A stretch of 64,000 bases of DNA, taken from assembly GCF_963677155.1 (NCBI RefSeq), contig NZ_OY781884.1:3096501-3160500 (forward strand). The letters are read 5' to 3'. A program made the translations under genes and the position numbers. This document shows positions 9,886-18,551 of this stretch, in pieces. The notes under the pieces were generated by a model. That model ran no database searches and was not told the origin of the DNA. It worked only from the letters and a program-made list of their open reading frames with translations. The stretch comes from an uncultured Draconibacterium sp. (GTDB lineage: Bacteria > Bacteroidota > Bacteroidia > Bacteroidales > Prolixibacteraceae). Positions within the stretch are counted from its first letter, which is position 1. Each line of letters begins with the position of its first letter.

Positions 9886-9984
9886 TAGTTTTTAGAAGTA
9901 TGCCATGCTGAACTTGTTTCAGCATCTGGCAAGTGAAGGAGAGCATCTTTTGGGGATGCAGTAATTATAAAAAGGAGTAAAAAT

Positions 9985-10422
9985 ATGGGAGTTCAAAAAT
10001 ATTTTAGTGAAGCAGGAAAACTGCAAATAACCAATGCCATTCGTGTGGCTGAAACCAATACCTCGGGAGAGATACGGGTGCACATCGAAAATCACTGTAA
10101 AGGAGATGTTTTGGATCGTGCCGCTTATCTTTTTGAAAAGTTGGAAATGCACAAAACTGAATTACGCAATGGTGTGCTTTTTTACCTGGCGGTTGAGGAT
10201 AAACAGTTTGCGATTTTAGGCGATGGGGGAATAAACCAAAAGGTGCCCGACGATTTCTGGGAAAGTACCAAAGAAGTGGTTATTGCCAAATTAAAAGAGG
10301 GTAAATACGCTGAAGCTTTGGCCGACGGAATTATAATGGCTGGCGAACAGTTAAAAACGCATTTCCCTTATCAGGATGATGATGTGAATGAATTATCAGA
10401 CGAGATTTCGTTTGGAAAATAA
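9985..10422 (+). CDS. TPM-domain protein, cytoplasmic type
   Basis: A 145-residue TPM (TLP18.3/Psb32/MOLO-1) domain protein without signal peptide. The domain begins with TNAIRVAETNTSGEIRVHIE and contains the hydrophobic strand NGVLFYLAVEDKQFAILGDGG, which is characteristic of the family. The start is supported by AAGGAG 9 bases upstream of the ATG. It lies between lemA and a secreted TPM protein gene and is presumably part of the same functional module. The molecular role is not established. Confidence 0.86.
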   Translation: MGVQKYFSEAGKLQITNAIRVAETNTSGEIRVHIENHCKGDVLDRAAYLFEKLEMHKTELRNGVLFYLAVEDKQFAILGDGGINQKVPDDFWESTKEVVIAKLKEGKYAEALADGIIMAGEQLKTHFPYQDDDVNELSDEISFGK

Positions 10423-10433
10423 AAATCACTGTT

Positions 10434-10500
10434 CCGCTTTTTCTTCCCTGGTAAGGGGAGACCTGCCTGCCGCAGGCAGGTGCCCGCATAAGGAAAGCGG
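10434..10500. repeat. REP-like nested palindrome
   Basis: The core 10461-10481 is a perfect 21-base palindrome built on CCTGCCTGC/GCAGGCAGG around a single central base. It is enclosed by the outer arms CCGCTTT at 10434-10440 and AAAGCGG at 10494-10500. GC content is far above the surroundings. This looks like a short dispersed palindromic repeat of the kind scattered between Bacteroidota genes. It sits in the gap between the two TPM genes and could also attenuate transcription or protect the upstream mRNA. Confidence 0.6.
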
Positions 10501-10530
10501 GGATGGCAGAGGGGTTAAAATTTAAAAAGT

Positions 10531-11322
10531 ATGAAACGAACAATAATATTACTAATTGCAGTTATTGTAACCGCTACAAGCGTTTTGGCGCAAATACCCG
10601 AACGTCCGCAACCGGCACGTTTGGTAAACGATTTTGCGAATGTGTTAAGTGATAGCGAACAGCAAAATATGGAAAGTGCCTTGGAGCAGTTTGCACGAAA
10701 AACTTCCACACAAATTGTTGTGGTAACGGTTCCTGATCTCGAAGGATATGATCGTGCAGATTATGCGCAACGACTGGGCGAAAGCTGGGGAGTTGGTCAA
10801 AAAGGCAATGATAATGGATTGGTGGTTTTGGTAAAACCAAAAGTTGGTAACAGCAGGGGCCAGGTGTTTATTGCAACCGGCTACGGTTTGGAAGGTGTTT
10901 TGCCCGATGCCATCGTAAATACCACCATTGTAAACGAGGAGATGATTCCTCGATTTAAGCAAAATGACTATTATGGTGGTTTGGCGGCAGGCTTGAATGT
11001 AATTATGGATATTACCCGCGGAGAATATACAGCCGCGAATTACCAGGAAAAGGTTAACGCCGGTGGTAGTGCCGGAATTCCCTTTATAATTATCTTTTTT
11101 GTTTTGCTAATAACTTTATTTGGAAGAAGCAGGCGAGGTCGGTTTTATTCACCAGGTAGAAGTTTGCCATTCTGGTTAGCGATGGGAATGATGTCGGGGA
11201 GTGGTCGTTCATCAGGCTCGTTCGGAAACTTTTCGTCGGGAAGCGGAAGTTTCGGCGGCGGCGGCTTCGGTGGTTTTGGTGGTGGAAGCTTTGGCGGCGG
11301 AGGCGCCGGTGGAAGCTGGTAA
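10531..11322 (+). CDS. Secreted/membrane TPM-domain protein with Gly-Ser-rich tail (YgcG-like)
   Basis: This 263-residue protein has a signal peptide (cleavage near VLAQ, residue 21), a TPM domain beginning LVNDFANVLSDSEQQNMESA and including FIATGYGLEGVLPDA, then one membrane helix at about residues 183-198 (GIPFIIIFFVLLITLF). The C-terminal 40 residues are almost entirely Gly, Ser and Phe. The order signal peptide, TPM, helix, glycine-rich tail is the standard YgcG architecture. It is the third gene of the lemA cluster and is followed by a terminator. Confidence 0.9.
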   Translation: MKRTIILLIAVIVTATSVLAQIPERPQPARLVNDFANVLSDSEQQNMESALEQFARKTSTQIVVVTVPDLEGYDRADYAQRLGESWGVGQKGNDNGLVVLVKPKVGNSRGQVFIATGYGLEGVLPDAIVNTTIVNEEMIPRFKQNDYYGGLAAGLNVIMDITRGEYTAANYQEKVNAGGSAGIPFIIIFFVLLITLFGRSRRGRFYSPGRSLPFWLAMGMMSGSGRSSGSFGNFSSGSGSFGGGGFGGFGGGSFGGGGAGGSW

Positions 11323-11370
11323 CAGAAGTTCATTTTTCGTTATATAAATTACAATGTTCAAATTTAATGA

Positions 11371-11402
11371 AGTCGTTTCTGAAGGAGCGGCTTTTTTCTT
11401 TT
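11371..11402 (+). terminator. Terminator of the lemA-TPM cluster
   Basis: AGTCGTTTC (11371-11379) pairs with GGAGCGGCT (11384-11392), allowing three G-U pairs, around a TGAA tetraloop. A run of six T follows, then C and further T. It lies 49 bases after the YgcG-like stop codon. Confidence 0.7.
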
Positions 11403-11548
11403 AAGGATTTTGGCGGTAGGTCATAGGTAATTATAACCCCGCTTTTAAGCAGGCTTGTGTAGCCAGTTTCGAAAATCATCATCTATAAATACTGCTTTTG
11501 TCGACTCCGATTAGGCAAAAAATAATGCTGTGACTCAATCGTAGCCAC

Positions 11549-11661
11549 TATATTTGTACTATACAAACCCGATTTATACAAACTCTTAATAACAGAGTCA
11601 GTCAAAAGAAGAATAGATGTAAAGAAGAAAAAATCCCGGAGTGGACGCCGGGATTTTTTTT
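11549..11661 (+). ncRNA. Candidate small RNA unit
   Basis: The 435-base gap between the TPM cluster and the convergent zinc-ribbon gene already contains the TPM terminator, yet holds a second strong plus-strand terminator at 11631-11661 with no open frame in front of it. A TATATTTG match to TAnnTTTG at 11549-11556 could start a transcript of roughly 95 to 100 nucleotides ending there. No -33 element is clear and I recognise no RNA family, so this is an inference from promoter-plus-terminator spacing. Confidence 0.3.
11631..11661 (+). terminator. Orphan intrinsic terminator
   Basis: AAATCCCGG (11631-11639) pairs perfectly with CCGGGATTT (11648-11656) around an 8-base loop, followed by a T run to 11661. 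No coding sequence on the plus strand ends nearby; the previous gene has its own terminator about 230 bases upstream. Confidence 0.75.
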
Positions 11662-11698
11662 ATGGACAAAATGTTAGGAATACTTTTGAGCTTCTTTC

Positions 11699-11742
11699 AA
11701 AAAAAACAGCCGATTCAAAATTTTGAACCGGCTGTTTTTTTA
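11699..11742. terminator. Terminator downstream of the zinc-ribbon gene, bidirectional
   Basis: AACAGCCG at 11705-11712 pairs with CGGCTGTT at 11729-11736, with the palindromic TTCAAAATTTTGAA between them. It is flanked by an A run on the left and a T run on the right, so it can work in both directions. On the minus strand it follows the zinc-ribbon stop codon by about 20 bases. Confidence 0.8.
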
Positions 11743-11757
11743 TCAATATCTTAATGC

Positions 11758-12534
11758 TTAGTCAGCAATATCTTCAACTACGTTAATATTCTGGTCAACC
11801 AAGATCCGACCGCAATATTCGCAAACAATAATTTTTTTGCGGCTGGCAATGTCCAACTGGCGCTGAGGTGGAATTTTGTTAAAACAACCACCGCAAGCAT
11901 CACGTTGAATAGTAACTACGGCCAAACCGTTGCGTGCGTTTTTGCGAATACGTTTAAAAGCTCCCAAAAGGCGAGGCTCGATAAACGATTCGATTTTTTC
12001 TGATTTCGTTCTCAGCTTATCTTCTTCGATTTTGGTTTCTTCAGTAATTTCAGAAAGTTCGCTTTTCTTTCTGTCCAGATCTTCTTCTCGCTCTTTCAAC
12101 TGTTCTTTCGATGCAGTAATAGTCTCTTTTTTCTGAGCCATTTCCGCAGTGAATTCTTTAATACGTTTTTCCGAAAGTTCGATTTCCAGATTTTGGAACT
12201 CAATCTCTTTCGAAAGCGAGTCGAATTCACGGTTGTTACGAACGTTGTTTTGCTGCTCGGTATATTTTACAATCAACGCTTGCGAATCTTTAATCGCAAT
12301 TTTTTTGTTGTTGATTGACGTATCCAGATTTTTAACCTCGTCATCAAGATTTACTAACCTGGTTTTTAAACCGGCAATTTCGTCTTCCAAGTCCTGAACT
12401 TCCAAAGGAAGCTCACCCCTTAGGGTTTTTATTTTATCAACTTCAGATACAACACTCTGCAACTCATGCAATGCGCGTAATTTCTCTTCTACTGAAATGT
12501 CTTTGTCTTCTTGCCTTGAATATGGTGCATTCAT
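11758..12534 (-). CDS. Coiled-coil C4 zinc-ribbon protein (CdsZ-like)
   Basis: This 258-residue protein has a long heptad-patterned helical hairpin from about residue 20 to 195 and a C-terminal zinc ribbon, with cysteine pairs in CGGCFNKIPP and CEYCGRILV. This is the architecture of the DUF164/zf-RING_7 proteins such as CT398/CdsZ, which have been linked to RNA or secretion factors in other phyla. The gene lies 28 bases downstream of the NIF3-family gene on the same strand, a pairing conserved in many bacteria. The biochemical role remains open. Confidence 0.88.
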   Translation of the reverse strand: MNAPYSRQEDKDISVEEKLRALHELQSVVSEVDKIKTLRGELPLEVQDLEDEIAGLKTRLVNLDDEVKNLDTSINNKKIAIKDSQALIVKYTEQQNNVRNNREFDSLSKEIEFQNLEIELSEKRIKEFTAEMAQKKETITASKEQLKEREEDLDRKKSELSEITEETKIEEDKLRTKSEKIESFIEPRLLGAFKRIRKNARNGLAVVTIQRDACGGCFNKIPPQRQLDIASRKKIIVCEYCGRILVDQNINVVEDIAD

Positions 12535-12562
12535 GCTCGTAATATTTTTTTATACATAAAAA

Positions 12563-13657
12563 TCAGAAGTAAAAAACCGGGTTGGTATTCACCTCTGATA
12601 AATGGACTGCAAATTTAGGGAATTTTTTTGTAAGTAGCTCATAAAAAAGTTCTTTAGTGAACTGTTCACTCTCAAAATGTCCGATATCGGCGATAACTAT
12701 TTTATTTTCGGCATCAAAAAATTGATGATATTTAAAATCGCCAGTCACAAAAAAGTCGGCTTCGGCCGCAATAGCCTGGTTTAGAAGAAACGAACCTGCC
12801 CCTCCGCAAACCGCTATTTTCTTCACTTTTTTATCTTGTAAGGCAGTGTGCCTGATCATTTTTACATCAAAAGTTTTCTTTAACTGGCGAAGAAAAGCGG
12901 TTTCGCTTTTTTCTTTGGGTAATAAACCGATCATACCAGCTCCAATCTGATCGAATTTATTGTCTAGCGAATAAATATCATAGGCTACTTCTTCGTACGG
13001 ATGCGCCTGGATGAGGGCATTTATAACTTTCCCCTGAAGGTAATCGGGAAAGATGGTTTCAACGCGGATCTCGTTTTCGTAATGTTGTTCACCTTTTTTC
13101 CCGACAAAAGGATTTGTGGTGTCGCTACCACGGAAAGTGCCTTGCCCGTGTGCGTTAAAACTGCACGAGTCGTAATTCCCAATTTGTCCGGCACCGGCAG
13201 CAAAAACTGCTTCGCGAACCTTATTGGCATGATCAACTGGAACATAAGTAACCAATTTTTTCAGCATTCCGCCTGCAGGCTGAAGAATTTTGCAGTTCTC
13301 CAATCCAATTTTTTCGCAAATTTTTCCATTTACGCCTCCAGTAACACTGTCAAGATTGGTATGTGCGGCATAAATGGCAATATCGTTTTTTATGGCTTTT
13401 ATCAGCGTGCGCTCAATGTAATTTTTTCCTGTAATTTTTTTCAATCCCGAAAAAACAATGGGGTGGTGGGCAATTATTAATCCTGCTTTTCTTTTTATCG
13501 CTTCATCAACAATCGCTTCAGTAACGTCGAGCGTAACCAGGGCTGCCGATACTTCAGCGTTTTTATCGCCAAGAATTAGCCCGGCATTGTCGTATGATTC
13601 CTGCAATTTTAACGGTGCAAGATCTTCCAAAAAATTAGTAATAGCTTTAATTTTCAT
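12563..13657 (-). CDS. NIF3/YbgI family dinuclear-metal protein
   Basis: NIF3 proteins form toroidal hexamers with a two-metal site; some relatives have GTP cyclohydrolase-like sequences, but the cellular role is not settled. The product is 364 residues, the long form with a PII/CutA-like insertion in the middle. Metal-binding blocks are visible: LIIAHHPIVFSGLKKI, IYAAHTNLDS, and near the C-terminus DIGHFESEQF. I start at ATG 13657 because GGAGAG lies just upstream; a TTG three codons earlier is also possible. The start overlaps the end of the merR-type gene by 11 bases, implying translational coupling. Confidence 0.9.
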   Translation of the reverse strand: MKIKAITNFLEDLAPLKLQESYDNAGLILGDKNAEVSAALVTLDVTEAIVDEAIKRKAGLIIAHHPIVFSGLKKITGKNYIERTLIKAIKNDIAIYAAHTNLDSVTGGVNGKICEKIGLENCKILQPAGGMLKKLVTYVPVDHANKVREAVFAAGAGQIGNYDSCSFNAHGQGTFRGSDTTNPFVGKKGEQHYENEIRVETIFPDYLQGKVINALIQAHPYEEVAYDIYSLDNKFDQIGAGMIGLLPKEKSETAFLRQLKKTFDVKMIRHTALQDKKVKKIAVCGGAGSFLLNQAIAAEADFFVTGDFKYHQFFDAENKIVIADIGHFESEQFTKELFYELLTKKFPKFAVHLSEVNTNPVFYF

Positions 13658-13997
13658 TCTCTCCAAGTCCTTGTTTTATCGCGATTAGTTCTTGTCTGAT
13701 ATCCTGCAAACGTTTAACTACCTCGAAATTGTTTAATGTGTCTTCCGGATTTTCTTTTAATTTTTTTCGGGCGCCTTCAATAGTTAGTCCGCGTTCTTTT
13801 ACCAGGTGATGAATAAAACGAATCGTTTCAATATCCTTTTTGGTAAATTGCCGGTTGCCTTTTTTATTTTTTACCGGTTTTAGCGCCTCAAACTGATTTT
13901 CCCAATAACGAATGTGCGACACGTTTACGCCAAACATATCAGCTACTTCGCCAATGGAATATAGTATCTTTTCTATTTTGGGCTTTTTGTATGGCAC
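13647..13997 (-). CDS. MerR family transcriptional regulator
   Basis: A 116-residue protein with a MerR winged helix at residues 11-80: ILYSIGEVADMFGVNVSHIR, then YWENQFEALKP and RQFTKKDIETI. A short helical tail follows, and no effector-binding domain or metal-binding cysteine cluster is present. The start is GTG, because an in-frame stop lies two codons upstream and no ATG precedes the domain. Such short MerR proteins occur upstream of NIF3/zinc-ribbon genes in Bacteroidota. The target is unknown. Confidence 0.88.
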   Translation of the reverse strand: MPYKKPKIEKILYSIGEVADMFGVNVSHIRYWENQFEALKPVKNKKGNRQFTKKDIETIRFIHHLVKERGLTIEGARKKLKENPEDTLNNFEVVKRLQDIRQELIAIKQGLGENEN

Positions 13998-14082
13998 ACG
14001 CTAATAATTTATATGCAAGATAAAAGAATTTGAAGCTGCGACAAAAGAGTGAATGAATTTTTAATGGTTATACATTTTGGAA

Positions 14083-14117
14083 ATAAAAAACTTCCGTCGG
14101 AATAAACCGATGGAAGT
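14083..14117 (-). terminator. Terminator of the M23 peptidase gene
   Basis: ACTTCCGTCGG (14090-14100) pairs with CCGATGGAAGT (14107-14117) around AATAAA with one mismatch. On the minus strand it is followed by a T run (the A run at 14085-14090). It lies 30 bases after the peptidase stop codon. Confidence 0.8.
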
Positions 14118-14146
14118 CTCAATATCTTTTAAAATTCGTGAAACCG

Positions 14147-15127
14147 TTAATCCAGCGACTGCCCGATATTCGACGAAATTGCAATCATTTTATCGTATTC
14201 CTGTGGTGTTAAATCTTTAAACATGTAGTAAGCCGGATTTACTCTTTTCCCGTCTTTATGCACTTCATAGTGCAAGTGTGGTGCAGTAGAGCCACCTGTG
14301 TTACCCAGATATCCGATAACATCACCACGTTTTACTTTTTGGCCGCGTTTTACGTTAAAACCATTCAGGTGGCCATAAACGGTTTCGTAACCAAAACCGT
14401 GATCGATTTTAACGTGAAGGCCAAATCCAACTTTGCTTCGTTTTGATCCTTTTACATCGGTTACTGTTCCATCCCCGGTTGCATAAACCGGCGTTCCTAT
14501 TGGAGCTGTAAAGTCTTGTCCCCAGTGCATTTTTCGCACTTTATAAATAGGGTGCATCCGGTACCCCCAACCGCTCGATGTACGTTTTAGGTCTTTATTG
14601 GTAATGGGCATAATTGCTGGCAACGAAGCCAGCATTTTTTCTTTATTCAGCGCCAGTTCCAACACTTCGTCGTACGATTTCGACTGAATATAAGCTTGTT
14701 TCGAAATTACATCCAACTTATGAGCTGTGGCAATTACCAGGTCGGCATTGTCCATGTCTTCCAACTCCGAATATTTATTGGCACCACCAAAACCTGCATT
14801 TCGTACAGTTGAAGGAATAGGATCGGCTTCAAAAATTACACGGTAAATATTATCGTCGCGCTGTTGCAGTTCCGACAATACATTTTCTACTTTATCCAAA
14901 TCTTTTGAAAGCAACTCGTACTGAGTAATTAAACGCTTATTTTCGCGCATCAAATGTTTTGCACGCGGTGTATCGTAAAAGTTTACGAAGATTAGCGAAA
15001 TTACGATTGCTAAAGCGAAACTACTCGAAAAATAGGTGAGTATTTTTGTTGCTTTGGTTTTCCAACTTAATCCTACACTCTCGTAACTGAGGGTATCCGG
15101 GTTAAATTTATATTTCTTTTTTGCCAT
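14147..15127 (-). CDS. M23 family metallopeptidase, membrane-anchored
   Basis: This 326-residue protein is an envelope peptidase of the LytM type, predicted to cut peptidoglycan cross-links or to activate other hydrolases. One membrane helix (about residues 28-50, SSSFALAIVISLIFVNF) is followed by a coiled-coil stretch. The LytM domain starts near residue 190. The zinc site is complete: HWGQD (H and D near residues 200-204) and HLHYE (near 284), with YGHLNG between them. With all ligands present it is probably an active enzyme rather than an EnvC-type degenerate activator. Confidence 0.92.
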   Translation of the reverse strand: MAKKKYKFNPDTLSYESVGLSWKTKATKILTYFSSSFALAIVISLIFVNFYDTPRAKHLMRENKRLITQYELLSKDLDKVENVLSELQQRDDNIYRVIFEADPIPSTVRNAGFGGANKYSELEDMDNADLVIATAHKLDVISKQAYIQSKSYDEVLELALNKEKMLASLPAIMPITNKDLKRTSSGWGYRMHPIYKVRKMHWGQDFTAPIGTPVYATGDGTVTDVKGSKRSKVGFGLHVKIDHGFGYETVYGHLNGFNVKRGQKVKRGDVIGYLGNTGGSTAPHLHYEVHKDGKRVNPAYYMFKDLTPQEYDKMIAISSNIGQSLD

Positions 15128-15305
15128 ACAAAAGGCCGGTTTTATCTCTTTTTTAATGTCTATTCATTAAATCCTATAACTTTGCATGGATTTAATAAAA
15201 CGTGATTTTTCACGCGGCAAAGGTAAGTAAATAACTCATAATTAATGAATTTGTTTTCTTTGCATTAAATATTTTTAACGAATTCATAAATCATACAGAC
15301 GGAAA

Positions 15306-17927
15306 ATGAAGACTTCTAAAGAGATACGTAAGGCTTTTCTCGACTTTTTTACCGGGAAAGAACATCAGATTGTAAACTCTGCTCCGATGGTGGTAAAAGG
15401 CGATCCAACGCTGATGTTTACCAATGCAGGGATGAACCAGTTTAAAGACCAGTTTTTAGGTAACGAACCGGTAAAATATCCGAGGGTGGCCGATACGCAA
15501 AAATGTCTGCGTGTTTCAGGAAAACACAACGATCTGGAAGAAGTTGGTTTGGATACTTACCACCACACCATGTTTGAAATGCTGGGAAACTGGTCGTTTG
15601 GCGATTACTTTAAAAAAGAAGCCATCGATTGGGCTTGGGAATTTCTGGTAGACCGTATGGGGATTGACGCCAGCCGTTTGTATGCCACCGTTTTTGAAGG
15701 AAGCGCCGACGATAACCAGGAGCGCGACAACGAAGCTGCCGGTTACTGGGAGCAATACCTGCCAAAAGACCGTATTTTGAACGGTAACAAAAAAGACAAT
15801 TTCTGGGAAATGGGCGAAACCGGGCCTTGCGGACCTTGTTCGGAAGTGCACGTTGATATTCGCTCGGAAGAGGAACGCGCAAAAGTTCCGGGGTGCGATT
15901 TGGTAAATATGGACCATCCACAGGTGATTGAAATCTGGAACCTCGTATTTATTCAGTTTAACCGAAAAGCAAATGGAAACCTTGAAAGTTTGCCAGCTAA
16001 ACACGTTGATACGGGAATGGGATTCGAGCGTTTGTGTATGGTATTGCAAGGTGTTCAGTCGAATTACGATACCGATGTTTTCCAGAATACAATTGCTGAA
16101 ATTGGCAAGTTGTGTAACAAAAAATATGGCGAAAACGAAAAGGTTGATATTGCTATGCGCGTTATTGCCGATCATCTGCGTGCGGTTGCTTTTGCCATTG
16201 CCGATGGTCAGTTGCCTTCGAATAACAAAGCCGGTTATGTAATCCGCCGTATTTTGCGTCGTGCTGTGCGTTACGGCTACACTTTTCTCGATTTAAAAGA
16301 CGCTTTTATTTATCGTTTAGTTGATGTGCTGAAAGAAACCATGGGAGAAGCTTTTCCTGAGTTGGTAAGCCAGCAAACGCTGATTGAAAAGGTAATTAAA
16401 GAAGAGGAAGAATCGTTCCTGCGTACACTTTCAACCGGAATAAAATTGCTCGACGATATTATTTCGAAAGCAAAAAATGAAGGCGCTAAAGAAATTGCCG
16501 GAAAAGATGCTTTTGTATTGTACGATACTTTTGGTTTCCCGCTCGATCTTACTGAGCTGATTACCCGCGAAAACGGTTTGGGTGTCGACGAAAACGGTTT
16601 TGGCGTTGAAATGCAGGCTCAAAAAGACCGTTCAAGAAATGCCGCAGCTCAGGAAACTCATGATTGGGTGGAACTACGAAAAATTGAAAAGACTGAATTT
16701 TTAGGCTACGATAAACTGGAAGCCGAAATTAAAATAGCACGTTACCGCAAAGTAACACAAAAGAAAAAATCGTTTTATCAATTGGTATTCGACCAGACGC
16801 CGTTTTATGGCGAGTCGGGTGGTCAGGTTGGCGATGCCGGTTACATCGAGTTTGATGGTGTAAAAACATCAATCTTCGATACGCAAAAAGAAAATAACCT
16901 TACTGTTCATTTGGTAAATGAGCTTCCTGAAAATCCGGAAGAAACTTTTTACGCTGTGGTAAATGCCAAACGCCGGACAAATATTGCCAATAACCACACG
17001 GCAACGCACTTACTGCATGCTGCATTGCGCGAGGTTTTAGGAACGCATGTTGAGCAAAAAGGATCGCTGGTAAATGCCGACCATCTGCGTTTCGATTTCT
17101 CGCATTTCCAAAAAATGACCGATGAGGAAATTGCAGCAGTAGAAAAACTGGTTAATGAAAAAATTCGTGCTAATTCAGTAAAAGAAGAAAACCGCGAAAT
17201 GCCGATTGAAGAAGCTAAAGCATCGGGAGCAATGATGTTGTTTGGTGAGAAATACGGCGAGGCTGTTCGTGTAATTAAATTTGGCGAATCGGTTGAGTTG
17301 TGCGGAGGAACACACGTTGCTGCAACCGGTCAGATAGGTTTGCTGAAAATTGTATCGGAGAGCGCCATTGCTGCCGGTGTTCGCCGAATTGAAGCAATTA
17401 CTGCCGATCGTGCGGAGAAATACATTAACGATCAACTGGCGCTGCTTAACGACATTAAAGAAACGCTAAAAGGTTCGAACGATATCCTGGGTAGCGTAAC
17501 TACGCTACTTCAGCAAAATACAGAATTTAGTAAACAAATTGATACTTTTCAGCAGGAGAGTTTGAAAATTACCAAGTTGAATCTGAAGAGCAAAATTTTA
17601 TATGAAAAAGGTGTAAATATTATTGCCGATAAAATTGTTATCGATAATGCCGGATTGGTAAAAGATTTGGCTTTCCAGCTTAAAGGCGAGATTGATGATC
17701 TGTTTTTAGTAATCGGAGCTGATGTTAACGGCAAACCAAATTTAACGGTAATGATTTCGGATAATATTGTTGCCGATAAAGGATTAAATGCCGGACAAAT
17801 TGTTCGTGAAGCCGGGAAAGAAATTAAAGGTGGCGGCGGAGGTCAGCCGTTTTACGCTACTGCCGGCGGAAAAGATGTAAACGGTTTGCAGGCTGCTATT
17901 GAAAAAGCACTGTCGTTTTTGCAATAA
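15306..17927 (+). CDS. alaS: Alanyl-tRNA synthetase
   Basis: AlaRS (873 residues, full length) charges tRNA-Ala and edits mischarged Ser and Gly. The class II catalytic domain is visible in [15 protein letters not shown] and [20 protein letters not shown]. The editing domain holds the zinc-binding [17 protein letters not shown] and [13 protein letters not shown] motifs. The C-Ala region ends with [18 protein letters not shown]. It is transcribed divergently from the M23 peptidase gene, with a TAACTTTG promoter-like site at 15177-15184, and is followed by a strong terminator. Confidence 0.97.
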   Translation: MKTSKEIRKAFLDFFTGKEHQIVNSAPMVVKGDPTLMFTNAGMNQFKDQFLGNEPVKYPRVADTQKCLRVSGKHNDLEEVGLDTYHHTMFEMLGNWSFGDYFKKEAIDWAWEFLVDRMGIDASRLYATVFEGSADDNQERDNEAAGYWEQYLPKDRILNGNKKDNFWEMGETGPCGPCSEVHVDIRSEEERAKVPGCDLVNMDHPQVIEIWNLVFIQFNRKANGNLESLPAKHVDTGMGFERLCMVLQGVQSNYDTDVFQNTIAEIGKLCNKKYGENEKVDIAMRVIADHLRAVAFAIADGQLPSNNKAGYVIRRILRRAVRYGYTFLDLKDAFIYRLVDVLKETMGEAFPELVSQQTLIEKVIKEEEESFLRTLSTGIKLLDDIISKAKNEGAKEIAGKDAFVLYDTFGFPLDLTELITRENGLGVDENGFGVEMQAQKDRSRNAAAQETHDWVELRKIEKTEFLGYDKLEAEIKIARYRKVTQKKKSFYQLVFDQTPFYGESGGQVGDAGYIEFDGVKTSIFDTQKENNLTVHLVNELPENPEETFYAVVNAKRRTNIANNHTATHLLHAALREVLGTHVEQKGSLVNADHLRFDFSHFQKMTDEEIAAVEKLVNEKIRANSVKEENREMPIEEAKASGAMMLFGEKYGEAVRVIKFGESVELCGGTHVAATGQIGLLKIVSESAIAAGVRRIEAITADRAEKYINDQLALLNDIKETLKGSNDILGSVTTLLQQNTEFSKQIDTFQQESLKITKLNLKSKILYEKGVNIIADKIVIDNAGLVKDLAFQLKGEIDDLFLVIGADVNGKPNLTVMISDNIVADKGLNAGQIVREAGKEIKGGGGGQPFYATAGGKDVNGLQAAIEKALSFLQ

Positions 17928-18005
17928 GATGAAAATGGAACGCTGATGCACTGGTGTAGCTGATTCTCACAGAAAGCTACTAAGGGATCGGAAACAATGC
18001 TTACT

Positions 18006-18044
18006 AAGACCTTCAGGGTTTCGAAAAACCTTGAAGGTCTTTTG
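18006..18044 (+). terminator. Terminator after alaS
   Basis: AAGACCTTCAGGGTTT pairs with AAACCTTGAAGGTCTT with one mismatch, around a short CGAA loop, followed by TTTGTTTTG. It lies 79 bases after the alaS stop and just outside the insertion sequence. Confidence 0.8.
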
Positions 18045-18132
18045 TTTTGAGATGCCCCTTTTGCTTGTCGGTAGTGCAAAAAACAGTCGTTGTCTTATAC
18101 TAAAATAGCTTGACTAAAAAAGTTAAGCAAAA

Positions 18133-18537
18133 ATGAAAAAAATCAGCACTAACCTTTCGGATAATATGGAAGGTTTTAATCAGAAAAAAGTAGATTACAG
18201 TAATTACGAGACCAGTTTTCGGCGTTGGTTAATAGCCGAACTTGATTCCGGACGGATGAGTGTGACTGAAGCTCGTGAAAAATTTAATTTACCACATCGA
18301 TTTGATAAGACGTACAAGCACTGGCAAGTCAAATATTCCGACGAAATCCACTTATCTTTGCAGTCTATGAGTTCAAAAGAAAGAGCAGATAACAAGGCCT
18401 TGGAAAAACGCATCAAAGAGCTGGAGAAGCAGCTGGAACTGGCGCAGATGAAAAACGTTGCGCTGAACACCATGATCGACATTGCCGAGAACGACTACAA
18501 ACTCGAGATCAGAAAAAAGTCTGGCCCCAAGCAGTAG
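18133..18537 (+). CDS. IS3-family OrfA (DNA-binding subunit)
   Basis: A 134-residue OrfA. The N-terminal half contains a helix-turn-helix (RMSVTEAREKFNLPH), which binds the element's ends. The C-terminal half is a leucine-zipper-like coiled coil (ALEKRIKELEKQLELAQMKN) for multimerisation with the transposase. The last codons contain the slippery heptamer A AAA AAG, after which a -1 shift enters the OrfB frame with no stop before the orfB ATG. Without the shift the product ends at the TAG at 18535-18537. Confidence 0.88.
   Translation: MKKISTNLSDNMEGFNQKKVDYSNYETSFRRWLIAELDSGRMSVTEAREKFNLPHRFDKTYKHWQVKYSDEIHLSLQSMSSKERADNKALEKRIKELEKQLELAQMKNVALNTMIDIAENDYKLEIRKKSGPKQ
18513..18519 (+). other. 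Programmed -1 frameshift site of the IS
   Basis: The heptamer A AAA AAG lies in the correct phase in orfA (codons AGA AAA AAG). A -1 slip continues in the orfB frame through 18519-18551 with no stop, so an OrfAB fusion transposase can be made. A hairpin follows: GTACCCGCT at 18554-18562 and AGCGGTAC at 18572-18579, about 35 bases downstream. A. the heptamer and open frame are seen directly; B. their use in translation is inferred from known IS3 elements. Confidence 0.8.
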
Positions 18538-18551
18538 GTGTACTAACGCAC

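Noticed and set aside
13001-13480. Plus-strand 159-codon frame inside the NIF3 gene
   Set aside because: It lies antisense to a clearly recognised NIF3-family gene and has no domain or start signal of its own.
13658-13666. TTG start for the NIF3 gene
   Set aside because: ATG 13657 has a GGAGAG ribosome site at the right distance.
15516-16175. Minus-strand 219-codon frame inside alaS
   Set aside because: It is antisense to the conserved catalytic domain of alaS and reads as a composition shadow rich in Phe, Asn and Ile.
17928-18090. Small gene between alaS and the IS
   Set aside because: Only the alaS terminator and AT-rich sequence are present; no frame with start signal is convincing.
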